Shown here: positions 32,674 through 41,461 of the stretch, piece by piece | How the letters are laid out: every line of letters begins with the position of its first letter | Position numbering within the stretch: the stretch's first letter is position 1 | From: an uncultured Eubacteriales bacterium | GTDB lineage: Bacteria > Bacillota > Clostridia > Oscillospirales > Acutalibacteraceae | Direction of reading: 5' to 3' | NCBI GenBank assembly: GCA_934464615.1 | Contig: CAKSKA010000007.1 | Coordinates: 1-64,000, forward strand | DNA: 64,000 nucleotides | Translations under genes and position numbers: made by a program | The notes under the pieces: model-generated | Databases searched by the model: none | Seen by the model: only the letters and a program-made list of their open reading frames with translations | What the model was told of the DNA's origin: nothing

Positions 32674-34014
32674 TTATCCCTTAATCACATCTGCAACAGT
32701 TCTTGCGATACGTTTTATTTGGTGAATATCGGCACCTTCAACCATTACGCGTATAAGCGGTTCGGTACCGGACGCGCGTACAAGTATACGGCCGGTCTCG
32801 CCCAGCTCGTCACCGGCAGCCTTTATTGCATCTGCAATTTTTTCGTCTGTTTTAAGCGATTCTTTCATTTCGGGTGTGGCGGTAACATTCACAAGCGTTT
32901 GCGGCAGCGTTGTCATAACGCTTGCAAGTTCCGATGCGGTCTTACCCGATTTTTCCATAAATGCCGCAAGCATTGCACCGGAAAGCTGGCCGTCGCCTGT
33001 TGTTGCAAAATCTTTAAATATAATGTGTCCGGACTGTTCGCCGCCGATATTATATCCCTTTTTAAGCATTTCCTCAAGCACATATCTGTCGCCTACGGCG
33101 GTTTCGGCAACATTTATTCCGTTTGCTTTTGCAAACAGCTTAAATCCGAGGTTTGTCATTACCGTAACTACAGCCGTATCCGACGCCAATGTGCCGTTTT
33201 CAAGCATATTTTTTGCAAATATAGCAATTAATTTATCGCCGTCTATAAGCTTACCGTTCTCGTCAACCGCAAGGCATCTGTCGGAATCACCGTCAAAAGC
33301 AAGACCTAAATCAACATTATGGCCGTTTACAAAATCAATTAAATCTTCCATATGGGTTGATCCGCATTCCGAATTAATGTTTGTGCCGTTCGGATTGCAG
33401 TGCAGCATATAGCACTGTGCGCCCATTCTTTCAAAAAGTTTCTGCGCGGTGTAGGAAGCGCAGCCGTTTGCGCAGTCTATTGCAATTTTAAGGCCGTTAA
33501 GTTTTGTCGCAACCGAATGTATAATGTGGTCAATATAGTCTTCGACCAAATCGGGACGTGAAAAAACACTGCCGACAGCGGCGCCCACGGGAAACTCGAT
33601 CGGACTCATATCATCAAGCACCAAAGCCTCAATTTCTTCTTCTACGGAATCCGGCAGTTTATAACCCTCACTCGAAAAAATTTTAATTCCGTTATATTCA
33701 CACGGATTATGCGATGCCGATATCATAATGCCTGCGTCGGCAGAGCATTTACCGACAAGGTAAGCCACCGCGGGAGTCGGCACATAGCCGAGCAGCACAA
33801 CATCCGCACCGACCGAGCAAAGTCCGGCAGCCAGCGCCATTTCAAGCATTGTAGATGATACACGCGTATCTTTACCTATAAGCACTTTCGGTTTTTCCTC
33901 TGTTTTTTTGGTTAAAACATATGCCGCCGCACGTCCTATATTTGTTGCAAGTTCGCATGTAAGTTCGCCGTTTGCAATACCTCTTGCACCGTCTGTACCG
34001 AATAATCTACCCAT
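32674..34014 (-). CDS. glmM: Phosphoglucosamine mutase
   Basis: The 446-aa enzyme converts glucosamine-6-P to glucosamine-1-P for UDP-GlcNAc and peptidoglycan. The catalytic serine loop ISASHNPCEYNGIK, metal site FDGDSDRCLAVD, sugar loop GGEQSGH and phosphate loop RASGTEPLIRVMVEG are all intact. Located 12 bases after ruvB in the ruv operon. Confidence 0.95.
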   Translation of the reverse strand: MGRLFGTDGARGIANGELTCELATNIGRAAAYVLTKKTEEKPKVLIGKDTRVSSTMLEMALAAGLCSVGADVVLLGYVPTPAVAYLVGKCSADAGIMISASHNPCEYNGIKIFSSEGYKLPDSVEEEIEALVLDDMSPIEFPVGAAVGSVFSRPDLVEDYIDHIIHSVATKLNGLKIAIDCANGCASYTAQKLFERMGAQCYMLHCNPNGTNINSECGSTHMEDLIDFVNGHNVDLGLAFDGDSDRCLAVDENGKLIDGDKLIAIFAKNMLENGTLASDTAVVTVMTNLGFKLFAKANGINVAETAVGDRYVLEEMLKKGYNIGGEQSGHIIFKDFATTGDGQLSGAMLAAFMEKSGKTASELASVMTTLPQTLVNVTATPEMKESLKTDEKIADAIKAAGDELGETGRILVRASGTEPLIRVMVEGADIHQIKRIARTVADVIKG

Positions 34015-34026
34015 CGTTTTCTCTCC

Positions 34027-35070
34027 TTAAAATATTGTTTGCTGTGTATTTTCCCCTGCACTGTTGTAGGGTATGCCCAGATGCTCGTACGCAAATTTTG
34101 TTACACATCTGCCCCGTGTTGTGCGGGATAAAAATCCTATCTGCATTAAATAAGGCTCGTAAACATCCTCTATTGTAATGCTTTCTTCTCCCATTGCCGC
34201 CGCAAGCGTATCAAGACCTACAGGTCCGCCGCCGTAAACGTCGATAATGGTCCTAAGCATCCGTCTGTCAAAATCATCAAGGCCGAGTTCGTCAATTTCA
34301 AATCTTTCAAGTGCGCTTCTTGCGACTTCCTCGGTTATCACACCGTCATAAGATATCTGTGCAATATCACGTACCCGCTTTAAAAGCCTGTTTGCGATAC
34401 GCGGAGTACCTCTTGAGCGCGACGCAATTTCCAAAGCGCCGTTTTTATCAATTTCAATACCTAAAATTGATGCCGACCTTTTAATAATTTCCGCCAACTG
34501 TTCGGGACTGTAAAGTTCAAGCCGCAGCAAAACGCCGAATCTGTCACGCAGCGGCGCCGTAAGCTGACCGGAGCGCGTTGTTGCGCCCACCAATGTAAAA
34601 TGCGGTAAATCAAGCCGTATGGAACGTGCTGATGGACCTTTGCCGATTATAATATCTACCGAAAAATCCTCCATTGCCGGATACAAAATTTCTTCAACAT
34701 TACGCGCTAAACGGTGTATTTCGTCAATAAACAATACATCGCCCTCATTTAAATTTGTAAGTAACGCAACCAAGTCGCCCTGTTTTTCTATAGCCGGACC
34801 TGAAGTTACCCGTAAGTTAACGCCCATTTCGTGCGCGATTATGCCCGAAAGCGTTGTTTTGCCGAGTCCGGGCGGACCGTAAAGCAGCACATGGTCAAGC
34901 GGCTCCTTACGCATAAGCGCGGCCTTAATATAAATTGAAAGATTTTCCTTTGCTTTATCCTGTCCTATGTAATCGTTAAGAGTTTTCGGCCTAAGCGATA
35001 CTTCAACGTCTTCGTCATCGGCAGTGTATTCGGGTACTACGATCCTGTTTTCAAAATCCATTTCATCCAT
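34027..35070 (-). CDS. ruvB: Holliday junction helicase motor RuvB
   Basis: The 347-aa AAA+ ATPase has Walker A GPPGLGKTT, Walker B LFIDEIHRL, and a winged-helix C domain (YLMQIGFLSRTTRGRCVTKFAYEHLG). It drives branch migration with RuvA. Second-to-last of a contiguous ruvC-ruvA-ruvB set. Confidence 0.96.
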   Translation of the reverse strand: MDEMDFENRIVVPEYTADDEDVEVSLRPKTLNDYIGQDKAKENLSIYIKAALMRKEPLDHVLLYGPPGLGKTTLSGIIAHEMGVNLRVTSGPAIEKQGDLVALLTNLNEGDVLFIDEIHRLARNVEEILYPAMEDFSVDIIIGKGPSARSIRLDLPHFTLVGATTRSGQLTAPLRDRFGVLLRLELYSPEQLAEIIKRSASILGIEIDKNGALEIASRSRGTPRIANRLLKRVRDIAQISYDGVITEEVARSALERFEIDELGLDDFDRRMLRTIIDVYGGGPVGLDTLAAAMGEESITIEDVYEPYLMQIGFLSRTTRGRCVTKFAYEHLGIPYNSAGENTQQTIF

Positions 35071-35073
35071 ATT

Positions 35074-35682
35074 TTACACCTGCCTTGAGAGTTCTTTTAA
35101 AGCTGCTTTTATCAAATCCTGCGTCGACAGTTCCGTATTATACTTGCTGACAGCCGAAGCTGCGTCGCTCTGCGAAAATCCGAGTGCGGTAAGTGCGGTA
35201 ACTGCTTCTTTTATGTTGGAATGTTCACCGCCGGACGCAACAGCACTTACGTTTGCATTTCCCGAAAAATCAAGATTCAATCCGCCGACCTTATCCTTAA
35301 GTTCCAGCACAATACGTTGCGCCATCTTATTGCCTACGCCCGACGCCGCCGTAAGCGATTTTGAATCCGAACTTGCAATCATCAGTAAAATCCTGTCCGG
35401 TGTAAATTCCGAAAGCAAGGCAAGCGCTGCCTTCGGTCCTACTCCGCTTACCGAAATCAGCATTTTAAAACACTCAAGTTCTTCAACCGTGTAAAAACCG
35501 TATAGGTCGGCGGCATCCTCTTTAATTGCTAGATATGTATATAAAAAGACTTCCTCATTGTACTTTGGCATACGCGATACCGTACCGAGTGCCGCAAAGC
35601 ACTTATAACCCACGCCGCCGCATTCAACAACAACGTAATTTTTATCGGTATATATTAACTTCCCGCGTACCGAAAAAATCAT
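35074..35682 (-). CDS. ruvA: Holliday junction-binding protein RuvA
   Basis: The 202-aa protein has an N-terminal OB fold (MIFSVRGKLIYTDKNYVVVECGGVGYKC), tandem helix-hairpin-helix motifs (LISVSGVGPKAALALLS; SGVGNKMAQRIVLELKDK) and a C-terminal RuvB-binding domain (EAVTALTALGFSQSDAASAVSK). Its start overlaps ruvC's stop as ATGA. Confidence 0.95.
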   Translation of the reverse strand: MIFSVRGKLIYTDKNYVVVECGGVGYKCFAALGTVSRMPKYNEEVFLYTYLAIKEDAADLYGFYTVEELECFKMLISVSGVGPKAALALLSEFTPDRILLMIASSDSKSLTAASGVGNKMAQRIVLELKDKVGGLNLDFSGNANVSAVASGGEHSNIKEAVTALTALGFSQSDAASAVSKYNTELSTQDLIKAALKELSRQV

Positions 35683-36185
35683 ATTTTACCCTCCTGCCGT
35701 ATTCTTCCGTAAAGAGATCCCGAAAAATGCGCGTGACAAACCGCCATTGCGAGTGCGTCCGCCGTGTCATCCGGTTTCGGAACGGCGTCAAGACGCAAAA
35801 GCTGCCTTGTCATCTCCATAACCTGTTTTTTCTCCGCCCTGCCGTAACCTGTAACTGCCTGTTTTACCTGCAGCGGCGTATATTCGCAAACCCGCACGTT
35901 TTTTTGTTTGGCGGCAAGCAATATTACGCCCCTTGCCTGTGCAACGTCGATAGCGGTTGCGGTATTTGTATTAAAAAACAATTTTTCTATTGCAACGGCA
36001 TCCGGCGAATATCTGTCCAATATAACCGAAACACCGTCATAAATCTTTTGCAGCCGCTGCGTAAATTCCGTTCCGGCGGCGGTGGTGATCGCGCCGTATT
36101 CTATAGGGCGAAATTTTACACCGTCGGATTTTATAACGCCGTAACCGACTATCGCATAACCGGGATCTATACCCAAAATAACCAA
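35679..36185 (-). CDS. ruvC: Holliday junction endonuclease RuvC
   Basis: The 168-aa RNase H-fold resolvase has acidic active-site residues in ILGIDPGYAIVGYG, AIEKLFFNTN and the C-terminal KPDDTADALAMAVCH. It is the first gene of the ruvCAB-glmM operon and is preceded by a promoter and a structured leader. Confidence 0.95.
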   Translation of the reverse strand: MVILGIDPGYAIVGYGVIKSDGVKFRPIEYGAITTAAGTEFTQRLQKIYDGVSVILDRYSPDAVAIEKLFFNTNTATAIDVAQARGVILLAAKQKNVRVCEYTPLQVKQAVTGYGRAEKKQVMEMTRQLLRLDAVPKPDDTADALAMAVCHAHFSGSLYGRIRQEGKI

Positions 36186-36207
36186 TTAACAACACTTTCC
36201 GTTCCTA

Positions 36208-36240
36208 TGGCACGGCGGGCTTAAAACCCACCGTATGCCA
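36208..36240. other. Hairpin in the ruvC 5' leader
   Basis: TGGCA (36208-36212) pairs with TGCCA (36236-36240), continued by CGGCGGG (36213-36219) with CCCACCG (36227-36233), leaving a 2-base bulge and one mismatch. It lies between the ruvC promoter and ribosome binding site. No T-run follows, so it is not a terminator; its role is unknown. Confidence 0.5.
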
Positions 36241-36258
36241 ACGCATAACTATTTATGA

Positions 36259-36287
36259 ATTATACCACACTTTGTACATTTCGGCAA
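36259..36287 (-). promoter_or_regulatory. Promoter of the ruvC operon
   Basis: On the leftward strand TTGCCG (complement of 36282-36287) and TATAAT (complement of 36259-36264) have a 17-base spacer. No SOS (DinR/LexA) box of the CGAACRNRYGTTYC type is obvious. Confidence 0.7.
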
Positions 36288-36445
36288 TATTTTTTAATGT
36301 ATTTACAGCATATTTTTAAAAAATTTACAATAAAAATAAAAAACGAGCATTTGCGAGTAAAACAGAGCAAAGCAGAGTATTTAAGAGTTTATAAAATTTT
36401 GTTTGCGTTTTTTGCAGAAATATGCGGATTTTTTTGAAAAAAGTG

Positions 36446-36474
36446 TTGACTTTTCGGGAAAATTGTTCTATATT
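36446..36474 (+). promoter_or_regulatory. Promoter of potABCD
   Basis: TTGACT (36446-36451) and TATATT (36469-36474) with a 17-base spacer, giving a leader of about 165 bases before potA. The region 36288-36445 between this and the ruvC promoter is AT-rich and shows no gene. Confidence 0.75.
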
Positions 36475-36513
36475 ATCATAATGTTTAAAGCATCTGTGTT
36501 GAATGCGTTTTCC

Positions 36514-36640
36514 AATTGCGGCTGATCAGATTATACTAATGATTATAAAACTCTTTGCGGAGGCTGCAATTAAAGATTACGCGGGTATCGCGCAGAGCCG
36601 AAATGAGCTTACGCGGCACTATGTGTCCGCAAAGGGGGAT
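36514..36640 (+). promoter_or_regulatory. Structured potA leader, candidate translational control RNA
   Basis: CTTTGCGGA (36553-36561) is perfectly complementary to TCCGCAAAG (36626-36634), and the 3' strand runs into the AAAGGGGG Shine-Dalgarno (36631-36637). AATTGCGGC (36514-36522) can pair with GCTGCAATT (36563-36571) with one G-T pair. Its loop contains the first strand, so both stems together make an H-type pseudoknot. TTACGCGG occurs twice inside. I cannot match it to a riboswitch class I know. Confidence 0.5.
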
Positions 36641-36646
36641 GCTTAA

Positions 36647-37768
36647 ATGGATAAAAAGAATATTTTGCAGTTAAAAAACATTTCCGTTGCATTTGATGGG
36701 GAGACGGTGTTAAACAACCTTAATCTCGAAATTCGGGATAAAGAGTTTATAACATTGCTCGGACCGTCCGGCTGCGGCAAAACCACAACATTACGCATTA
36801 TTGCGGGATTTGTGGAACCGGACAACGGCGAGGTGCTTTTTGACGGGTGTAAGATTAATGGTGTTCCGTCTTATAAAAGACAGGTTAACACCATTTTTCA
36901 GCGTTATGCCCTGTTTCCGCACCTTAACGTATTTGAAAACATAGCGTTTGGTTTACGGATTAAAAAATTGCCCGAAAAGGAAATCGAGCAAAAAGTGAAC
37001 GAAATGCTGGAGCTTGTTAATCTTAAGGGACTCGGCAAACGAAAAATCGGCACGCTCTCGGGCGGTCAGCAGCAGCGTGTCGCAATAGCGCGCGCCATTG
37101 CAAATCATCCTAAAGTATTATTGTTGGACGAGCCGCTTGCTGCACTTGATTTGAAACTGCGTAAAGATATGCAGACGGAACTTAAGAAAATTCAGCAGCA
37201 ACTGGGTATTACATTCATTTTTGTAACGCACGACCAGGAGGAAGCGCTTGCAATGTCCGACCGTGTTGTTGTAATGGATAACGGTATTATACAGCAGGTA
37301 GGCACACCGCAGGATATTTATAACGAGCCCAAAAATGCTTTTGTCGCGGATTTTATAGGTGAATCCAACATACTTGACGGTATAATGATAGACGATTATA
37401 TTGCCGAATTTTCAGGAAAGCGTTTTGAGTGTCTTGATAAAGACTTTGCACGCGGAGAAAAAGTTGACGTTGTAGTGCGTCCGGAAGATGTTGATATTGT
37501 CCCGACCGAAAAAGGCATGCTTGAAGGTGTGGTTACATCCATAACATTCCTCGGCGTTCATTATGAAATTATTGTGGACATCGGCGGATTTAAATGGATG
37601 ATACAAACCACCGATTCACACGATGTCGGCGACAAAGTCGGTCTGTTTATAGAGCCCGACGCGATACATATAATGAAAAAGAGCGAATATTCGGGTAAAT
37701 ACGGTGATTACAGCTCGTACAGTGAGGAGATCGACCATCTTTCCGACACCGAGGAGGCAGCCGAATGA
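36647..37768 (+). CDS. potA: Spermidine/putrescine ABC transporter ATPase
   Basis: The 373-aa ATPase has Walker A GPSGCGKT, signature LSGGQQQR, Walker B VLLLDEPLAALD and a C-terminal TOBE-like domain (GVVTSITFLGVHYEIIVDIGGFKW) typical of PotA. First gene of a four-gene rightward operon. Its stop overlaps the potB start by 4 bases. Confidence 0.95.
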   Translation: MDKKNILQLKNISVAFDGETVLNNLNLEIRDKEFITLLGPSGCGKTTTLRIIAGFVEPDNGEVLFDGCKINGVPSYKRQVNTIFQRYALFPHLNVFENIAFGLRIKKLPEKEIEQKVNEMLELVNLKGLGKRKIGTLSGGQQQRVAIARAIANHPKVLLLDEPLAALDLKLRKDMQTELKKIQQQLGITFIFVTHDQEEALAMSDRVVVMDNGIIQQVGTPQDIYNEPKNAFVADFIGESNILDGIMIDDYIAEFSGKRFECLDKDFARGEKVDVVVRPEDVDIVPTEKGMLEGVVTSITFLGVHYEIIVDIGGFKWMIQTTDSHDVGDKVGLFIEPDAIHIMKKSEYSGKYGDYSSYSEEIDHLSDTEEAAE

Positions 37769-38592
37769 ACAAAAAATCACTCGGCAGCAGATTAGTTGCT
37801 GCGCCTTATATTGTCTGGGCGGCAATTTTTATAGTTGTGCCGCTTATTATGATGATTTATTATTCTTTTACCGATGCGTCGGGCGCCTTTTCATTTGCAA
37901 ATATTACGTCGCTCGGTAAATACAAAAAAGCGTTCGGACTTTCAATTCTGTATGCGCTTATTTCAACGGCGGTTACATTCATTTTAGCTTATCCGCTCTC
38001 TTACTTTATGACAAAACTGAAAATTTCATCCCAAAAAATGATATTGATGATTGTCGTTTTCCCTATGTGGATGAATTTCCTTATACGCACATACTCCTGG
38101 ATTTCCCTGCTTGCCAACACCGGAATTATAAACAGTTTTTTAGGCAAGCTCGGCATAGGTCCGCTTAAACTTATCAACACGCCTTTTGCCATAATACTGG
38201 GTATGGTTTACGATTTTCTGCCGTATATGGTACTTCCCATTTACACCGCTATGACCAAAATCGACCGTTCCCTGCTTGAAGCGGCCGAGGACTTGGGCGG
38301 AAACAGTTTCGCAAAATTAAAAAAAGTAATTTTTCCGTTAAGTTTATCCGGTGTGGTTTCCGGTATAACAATGGTATTTGTTCCGTCGGTAAGCACTTTT
38401 TATATTTCTCAAAAGCTCGGCGGTAACAAAACAATGCTTATAGGCGATGCCATAGAATATCTTTTTAACTTGGGACCGAACCATTACAATGTTGCTTCGG
38501 CTATTTCTTTGGTTCTTATGGTATTAATACTTATCTGTCTTGCTGTAATGAACAGATTTACGGATGATGACGACGGAGGTATGGTGCTGTGA
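37765..38592 (+). CDS. potB: Polyamine ABC transporter permease PotB
   Basis: This 275-aa protein has about six transmembrane helices. The EAA loop (LLEAAEDLGGNSFAKLKKVIFPLSLSGV) contacts PotA. It shows the PotB-like opening PYIVWAAIFIVVPLIMMIYYSF. It is translationally coupled to both neighbours by 4-base overlaps. Confidence 0.94.
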   Translation: MNKKSLGSRLVAAPYIVWAAIFIVVPLIMMIYYSFTDASGAFSFANITSLGKYKKAFGLSILYALISTAVTFILAYPLSYFMTKLKISSQKMILMIVVFPMWMNFLIRTYSWISLLANTGIINSFLGKLGIGPLKLINTPFAIILGMVYDFLPYMVLPIYTAMTKIDRSLLEAAEDLGGNSFAKLKKVIFPLSLSGVVSGITMVFVPSVSTFYISQKLGGNKTMLIGDAIEYLFNLGPNHYNVASAISLVLMVLILICLAVMNRFTDDDDGGMVL

Positions 38593-39392
38593 AGGCTTTA
38601 TCACGTATATACATCGCTTTAATATTATTGTTTTTATACGCACCTGTAGCGGTTATGGTGTTCTTTTCCTTTAATTCATCCGAAAGCGTTTGGGTATTTG
38701 AAGGTTTTTCGATTGATTGGTATAAAGAACTTATTTACAACGACTCTATGATAAGCGCATTGAAAAACACGCTTATTGTCGCAGTTTTATCTGCCGGTAT
38801 TTCCACGGCACTGGGAACGGCGGCGGCGGTCGGTATAAATTCGCTGCAAAAAAAAGTGACAAAAAACATAGTTATGTCTGTTACCAATATTCCTATGATG
38901 AATGCGGATATTGTAACGGGTATTTCCCTTATGCTGTTGTTCGTATTTGTCGGAAAGATGTTTTCCGTTACCGAATCTTTAGGATTTGTAACGGTGCTTA
39001 TAGCGCATATAACCTTTAATCTTCCTTATGTAATTTTGTCGGTTCTGCCTAAATTAAAACAAACCGACCATCACTTGCCCGAGGCGGCACTTGACCTCGG
39101 CTGTACGCCTGCTCAGGCATTTTTTAAAGTTGTGCTGCCGTCAATTTCATCGGGTGTATTCAGCGGTTTTATAATGGCATTTACACTGTCGCTTGATGAT
39201 TTTGTAATAAGTTATTTTACATGCGGTCATTATCAAACACTGCCTATAGTTATATATAATATGACCAAAAAGACGGTAACGCCCGATACATATGCGCTTT
39301 CCACAATAATTTTTGCCACGGTATTTTTACTGCTTGTATTTTACAACACGCTGCAAGGCAGAAACGAACGGAAGGAAGTGGTACGCAAATGA
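38589..39392 (+). CDS. potC: Polyamine ABC transporter permease PotC
   Basis: The 267-aa membrane protein has about six transmembrane helices and the EAA loop LPEAALDLGCTPAQAFFKVVLPSISSGV. It also has the PotC motif FIMAFTLSLDDFVISYF. It starts at GTG in a 4-base overlap with potB. Confidence 0.94.
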   Translation: MKALSRIYIALILLFLYAPVAVMVFFSFNSSESVWVFEGFSIDWYKELIYNDSMISALKNTLIVAVLSAGISTALGTAAAVGINSLQKKVTKNIVMSVTNIPMMNADIVTGISLMLLFVFVGKMFSVTESLGFVTVLIAHITFNLPYVILSVLPKLKQTDHHLPEAALDLGCTPAQAFFKVVLPSISSGVFSGFIMAFTLSLDDFVISYFTCGHYQTLPIVIYNMTKKTVTPDTYALSTIIFATVFLLLVFYNTLQGRNERKEVVRK

Positions 39393-40510
39393 TGAAAAAA
39401 ACAGTCAGAACTTTGCTGCCCTTACTCGCGGTACTTATTTGCGTCGCCCTTTGCTTTTCCATGTGCGGCAGCGGATACGAATATGCCGAACTTAATTTAC
39501 GCGGCGAATACACAACCGAACTTGCCGGTACCGTACTTAATGTATATAACTGGGGCGAATATATTTCCGACGGCGGAGACGGCTCGATTGATGTTAATAA
39601 GGAATTTGAAAAACTGACGGGTATTAAAGTCAATTACACAACATTTGACAGCAACGAAACAATGTATGCCCAACTTAAAAACGGCGGCGTTTCTTACGAT
39701 ATAATAATTCCTTCCGATTATATGATCGAAAGGCTTAAAAACGAGGATATGCTGCGTAAGATAGATTTTTCGAAAATCACTAATTTTGATTTAATTGACG
39801 AAAAATACAAAAACATGTTTTATGATCCGGACAACGAGTACACAGCCACCTATAATGTAGGTATGGTAGGACTTATATATAACTCGGCAATGATACCGGA
39901 TGAAATTGACAGTTGGCAGGCACTGTGGGATGAAAAATACAAAGACCAGACTTTAATGTTCAACAACCCGCGCGACGCTTTCGGAATTGCGCAGTTTATG
40001 CTCGGTCAGGACCTCAACAACACAAACAAATCCGAATGGGACGCAGCAAAGGACCTTTTAATTAAGCAAAAAAAATATCTGCAGTCTTATGTAATGGACG
40101 AAGTATATGCCAAAATGGAAACGGGCGAAGCCGCCATTGCCCCGTATTATGCGGGAGATTATCTTACCATGTACGAGGTTAACGAAGATTTAAAATTTGT
40201 TTATCCCAAAGAGGGTACGAACATTTTTGTCGATTCGGTTTGCATACCTAAAAACTGCCGAAATTACGAAGCGGCGCTTATGTACATTAACTTTTTGCTT
40301 GAGCCCGATATTGCGCTTGCAAACGCTGAATACATCGGTTATGCTTCGCCGAATACAGCGGTTGTTGAAAACGAGGATTATTGCTACTATCAAAACGAAA
40401 TACTCTATCCCGATGAGGAACATACGCCGTATACGCAGTATTTCCATGATATTGACAGCGACATTAAAACCTATTACGAGGATCTTTGGATAGACATAAA
40501 ACTTTATTAA
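39389..40510 (+). CDS. potD: Polyamine-binding lipoprotein PotD
   Basis: The 373-aa extracellular solute-binding protein has a signal peptide ending in a lipobox-like LCFSMC (Cys26). The mature part has the PotD hallmark LNVYNWGEYIS and acidic/aromatic polyamine-site motifs (DIIIPSDYMIERL, PYYAGDYLTMYEVNEDL, YVMDEVY). It delivers spermidine or putrescine to PotABC. It is last in the operon and ends before a shared terminator. Confidence 0.94.
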   Translation: MMKKTVRTLLPLLAVLICVALCFSMCGSGYEYAELNLRGEYTTELAGTVLNVYNWGEYISDGGDGSIDVNKEFEKLTGIKVNYTTFDSNETMYAQLKNGGVSYDIIIPSDYMIERLKNEDMLRKIDFSKITNFDLIDEKYKNMFYDPDNEYTATYNVGMVGLIYNSAMIPDEIDSWQALWDEKYKDQTLMFNNPRDAFGIAQFMLGQDLNNTNKSEWDAAKDLLIKQKKYLQSYVMDEVYAKMETGEAAIAPYYAGDYLTMYEVNEDLKFVYPKEGTNIFVDSVCIPKNCRNYEAALMYINFLLEPDIALANAEYIGYASPNTAVVENEDYCYYQNEILYPDEEHTPYTQYFHDIDSDIKTYYEDLWIDIKLY

Positions 40511-40518
40511 AGTAAAAC

Positions 40519-40553
40519 AAAACCACTTAAAGCAACAAACTTTAAGTGGTTTT
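40519..40553. terminator. Bidirectional terminator, potD/xer-like gene
   Basis: AAAACCACTTAAAG (40519-40532) pairs perfectly with CTTTAAGTGGTTTT (40540-40553) around a 7-base loop. The recombinase stop codon lies at its right edge. Confidence 0.88.
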
Positions 40554-41443
40554 TATCTTGCAAGCGGATGAAATCTTTTATATGCCGCGGTATATTTATT
40601 TTTCATCATTTGGGCGTAAATCTGCGTTGAGGAAATATCCGCATGTCCCAACAATTCCTGAACATCGCTTAACTGTGCGCCGTTTTCAAGCAAATGCGCC
40701 GCAAATGAATGGCGAAGTGTATGCGGTGTAATATCTTTATCAATTTTAGCACATGCGGCATAATATTTAATTATTTTCCAAAATCCCTGACGAGTCATAG
40801 GTTGTCCGTTCATATTGGTAAAAAGCCTGTCCTCATCGGGATTTACAACTACCGCACTGCGTGCAGCGGTTATGTAATTTTTAATAGCTTTAAGCGCTTG
40901 GGGATAAATAGGTATAATGCGCTCCCCTTTTTTATCCGAATGAATATGTAAAACGCCTATTTGGAGGTTTATATCGAATATTTTAAGTTCAACAAGTTGA
41001 GTCACTTTAATACCCGTTGCATAAAGCAACTCAAGCATTGCCCTGTCGCGGCAACCTTTGTAATCGCTGACGTCCGGTTGATTAAGCAATGTTAACACCT
41101 CATTGCTTGTAAGTATTTCCGGAATTTTCTTAACGGTATGGTGCTTTTCAAGGTTAACCATCGGTGTCTCGTCCACAAGACGCTGTGCCACAAGGTAGTT
41201 AAAATAACACCTCAACGAAGCCAAAGCGCGTGCCGTGCTGGTCTGACTTTGACCGTATTGCAGTAAATACTTTTCATAGTCCTCAATACTGTCGCGTGTA
41301 ACGGAATTCGGGGAATCAATGTGATTAATATTGCAATAGTTTATAAATTTGTTTACATCACGCATATAGGATTCTACCGTGTTTTTGGAACTCTTTTTAA
41401 CATTACACAAATAGTTTCTGAAATCCTGCGCATAGTCAACCAC
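40553..41443 (-). CDS. XerC/XerD-like tyrosine recombinase with Lys at the first catalytic Arg
   Basis: The 296-aa protein has the Xer layout: N-terminal SAM-like core-binding domain (residues 1-90) and a C-terminal catalytic domain. Visible catalytic residues are Lys172 (beta-hairpin), His241 and Arg244 (HTLRHSF), His267 (LGHADI) and nucleophile Tyr276. The usual first arginine (ATGLRVSEL) is lysine here (ATGIKVTQL, Lys146, codon AAA). It could be a chromosome-dimer resolvase or a paralogue with reduced chemistry. It would be a candidate, though not a proven, integrase for the prophage. Confidence 0.82.
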   Translation of the reverse strand: MVDYAQDFRNYLCNVKKSSKNTVESYMRDVNKFINYCNINHIDSPNSVTRDSIEDYEKYLLQYGQSQTSTARALASLRCYFNYLVAQRLVDETPMVNLEKHHTVKKIPEILTSNEVLTLLNQPDVSDYKGCRDRAMLELLYATGIKVTQLVELKIFDINLQIGVLHIHSDKKGERIIPIYPQALKAIKNYITAARSAVVVNPDEDRLFTNMNGQPMTRQGFWKIIKYYAACAKIDKDITPHTLRHSFAAHLLENGAQLSDVQELLGHADISSTQIYAQMMKNKYTAAYKRFHPLAR

Positions 41444-41461
41444 ACTAACACCCCCTTGAAT

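Noticed and set aside
32719..33412. Long rightward open frames antisense to glmM
   Set aside because: They mirror the codon structure of glmM, whose catalytic motifs are intact. The same reasoning applies to antisense frames over dxs, mutS2, recN, ecfA1 and dnaG.
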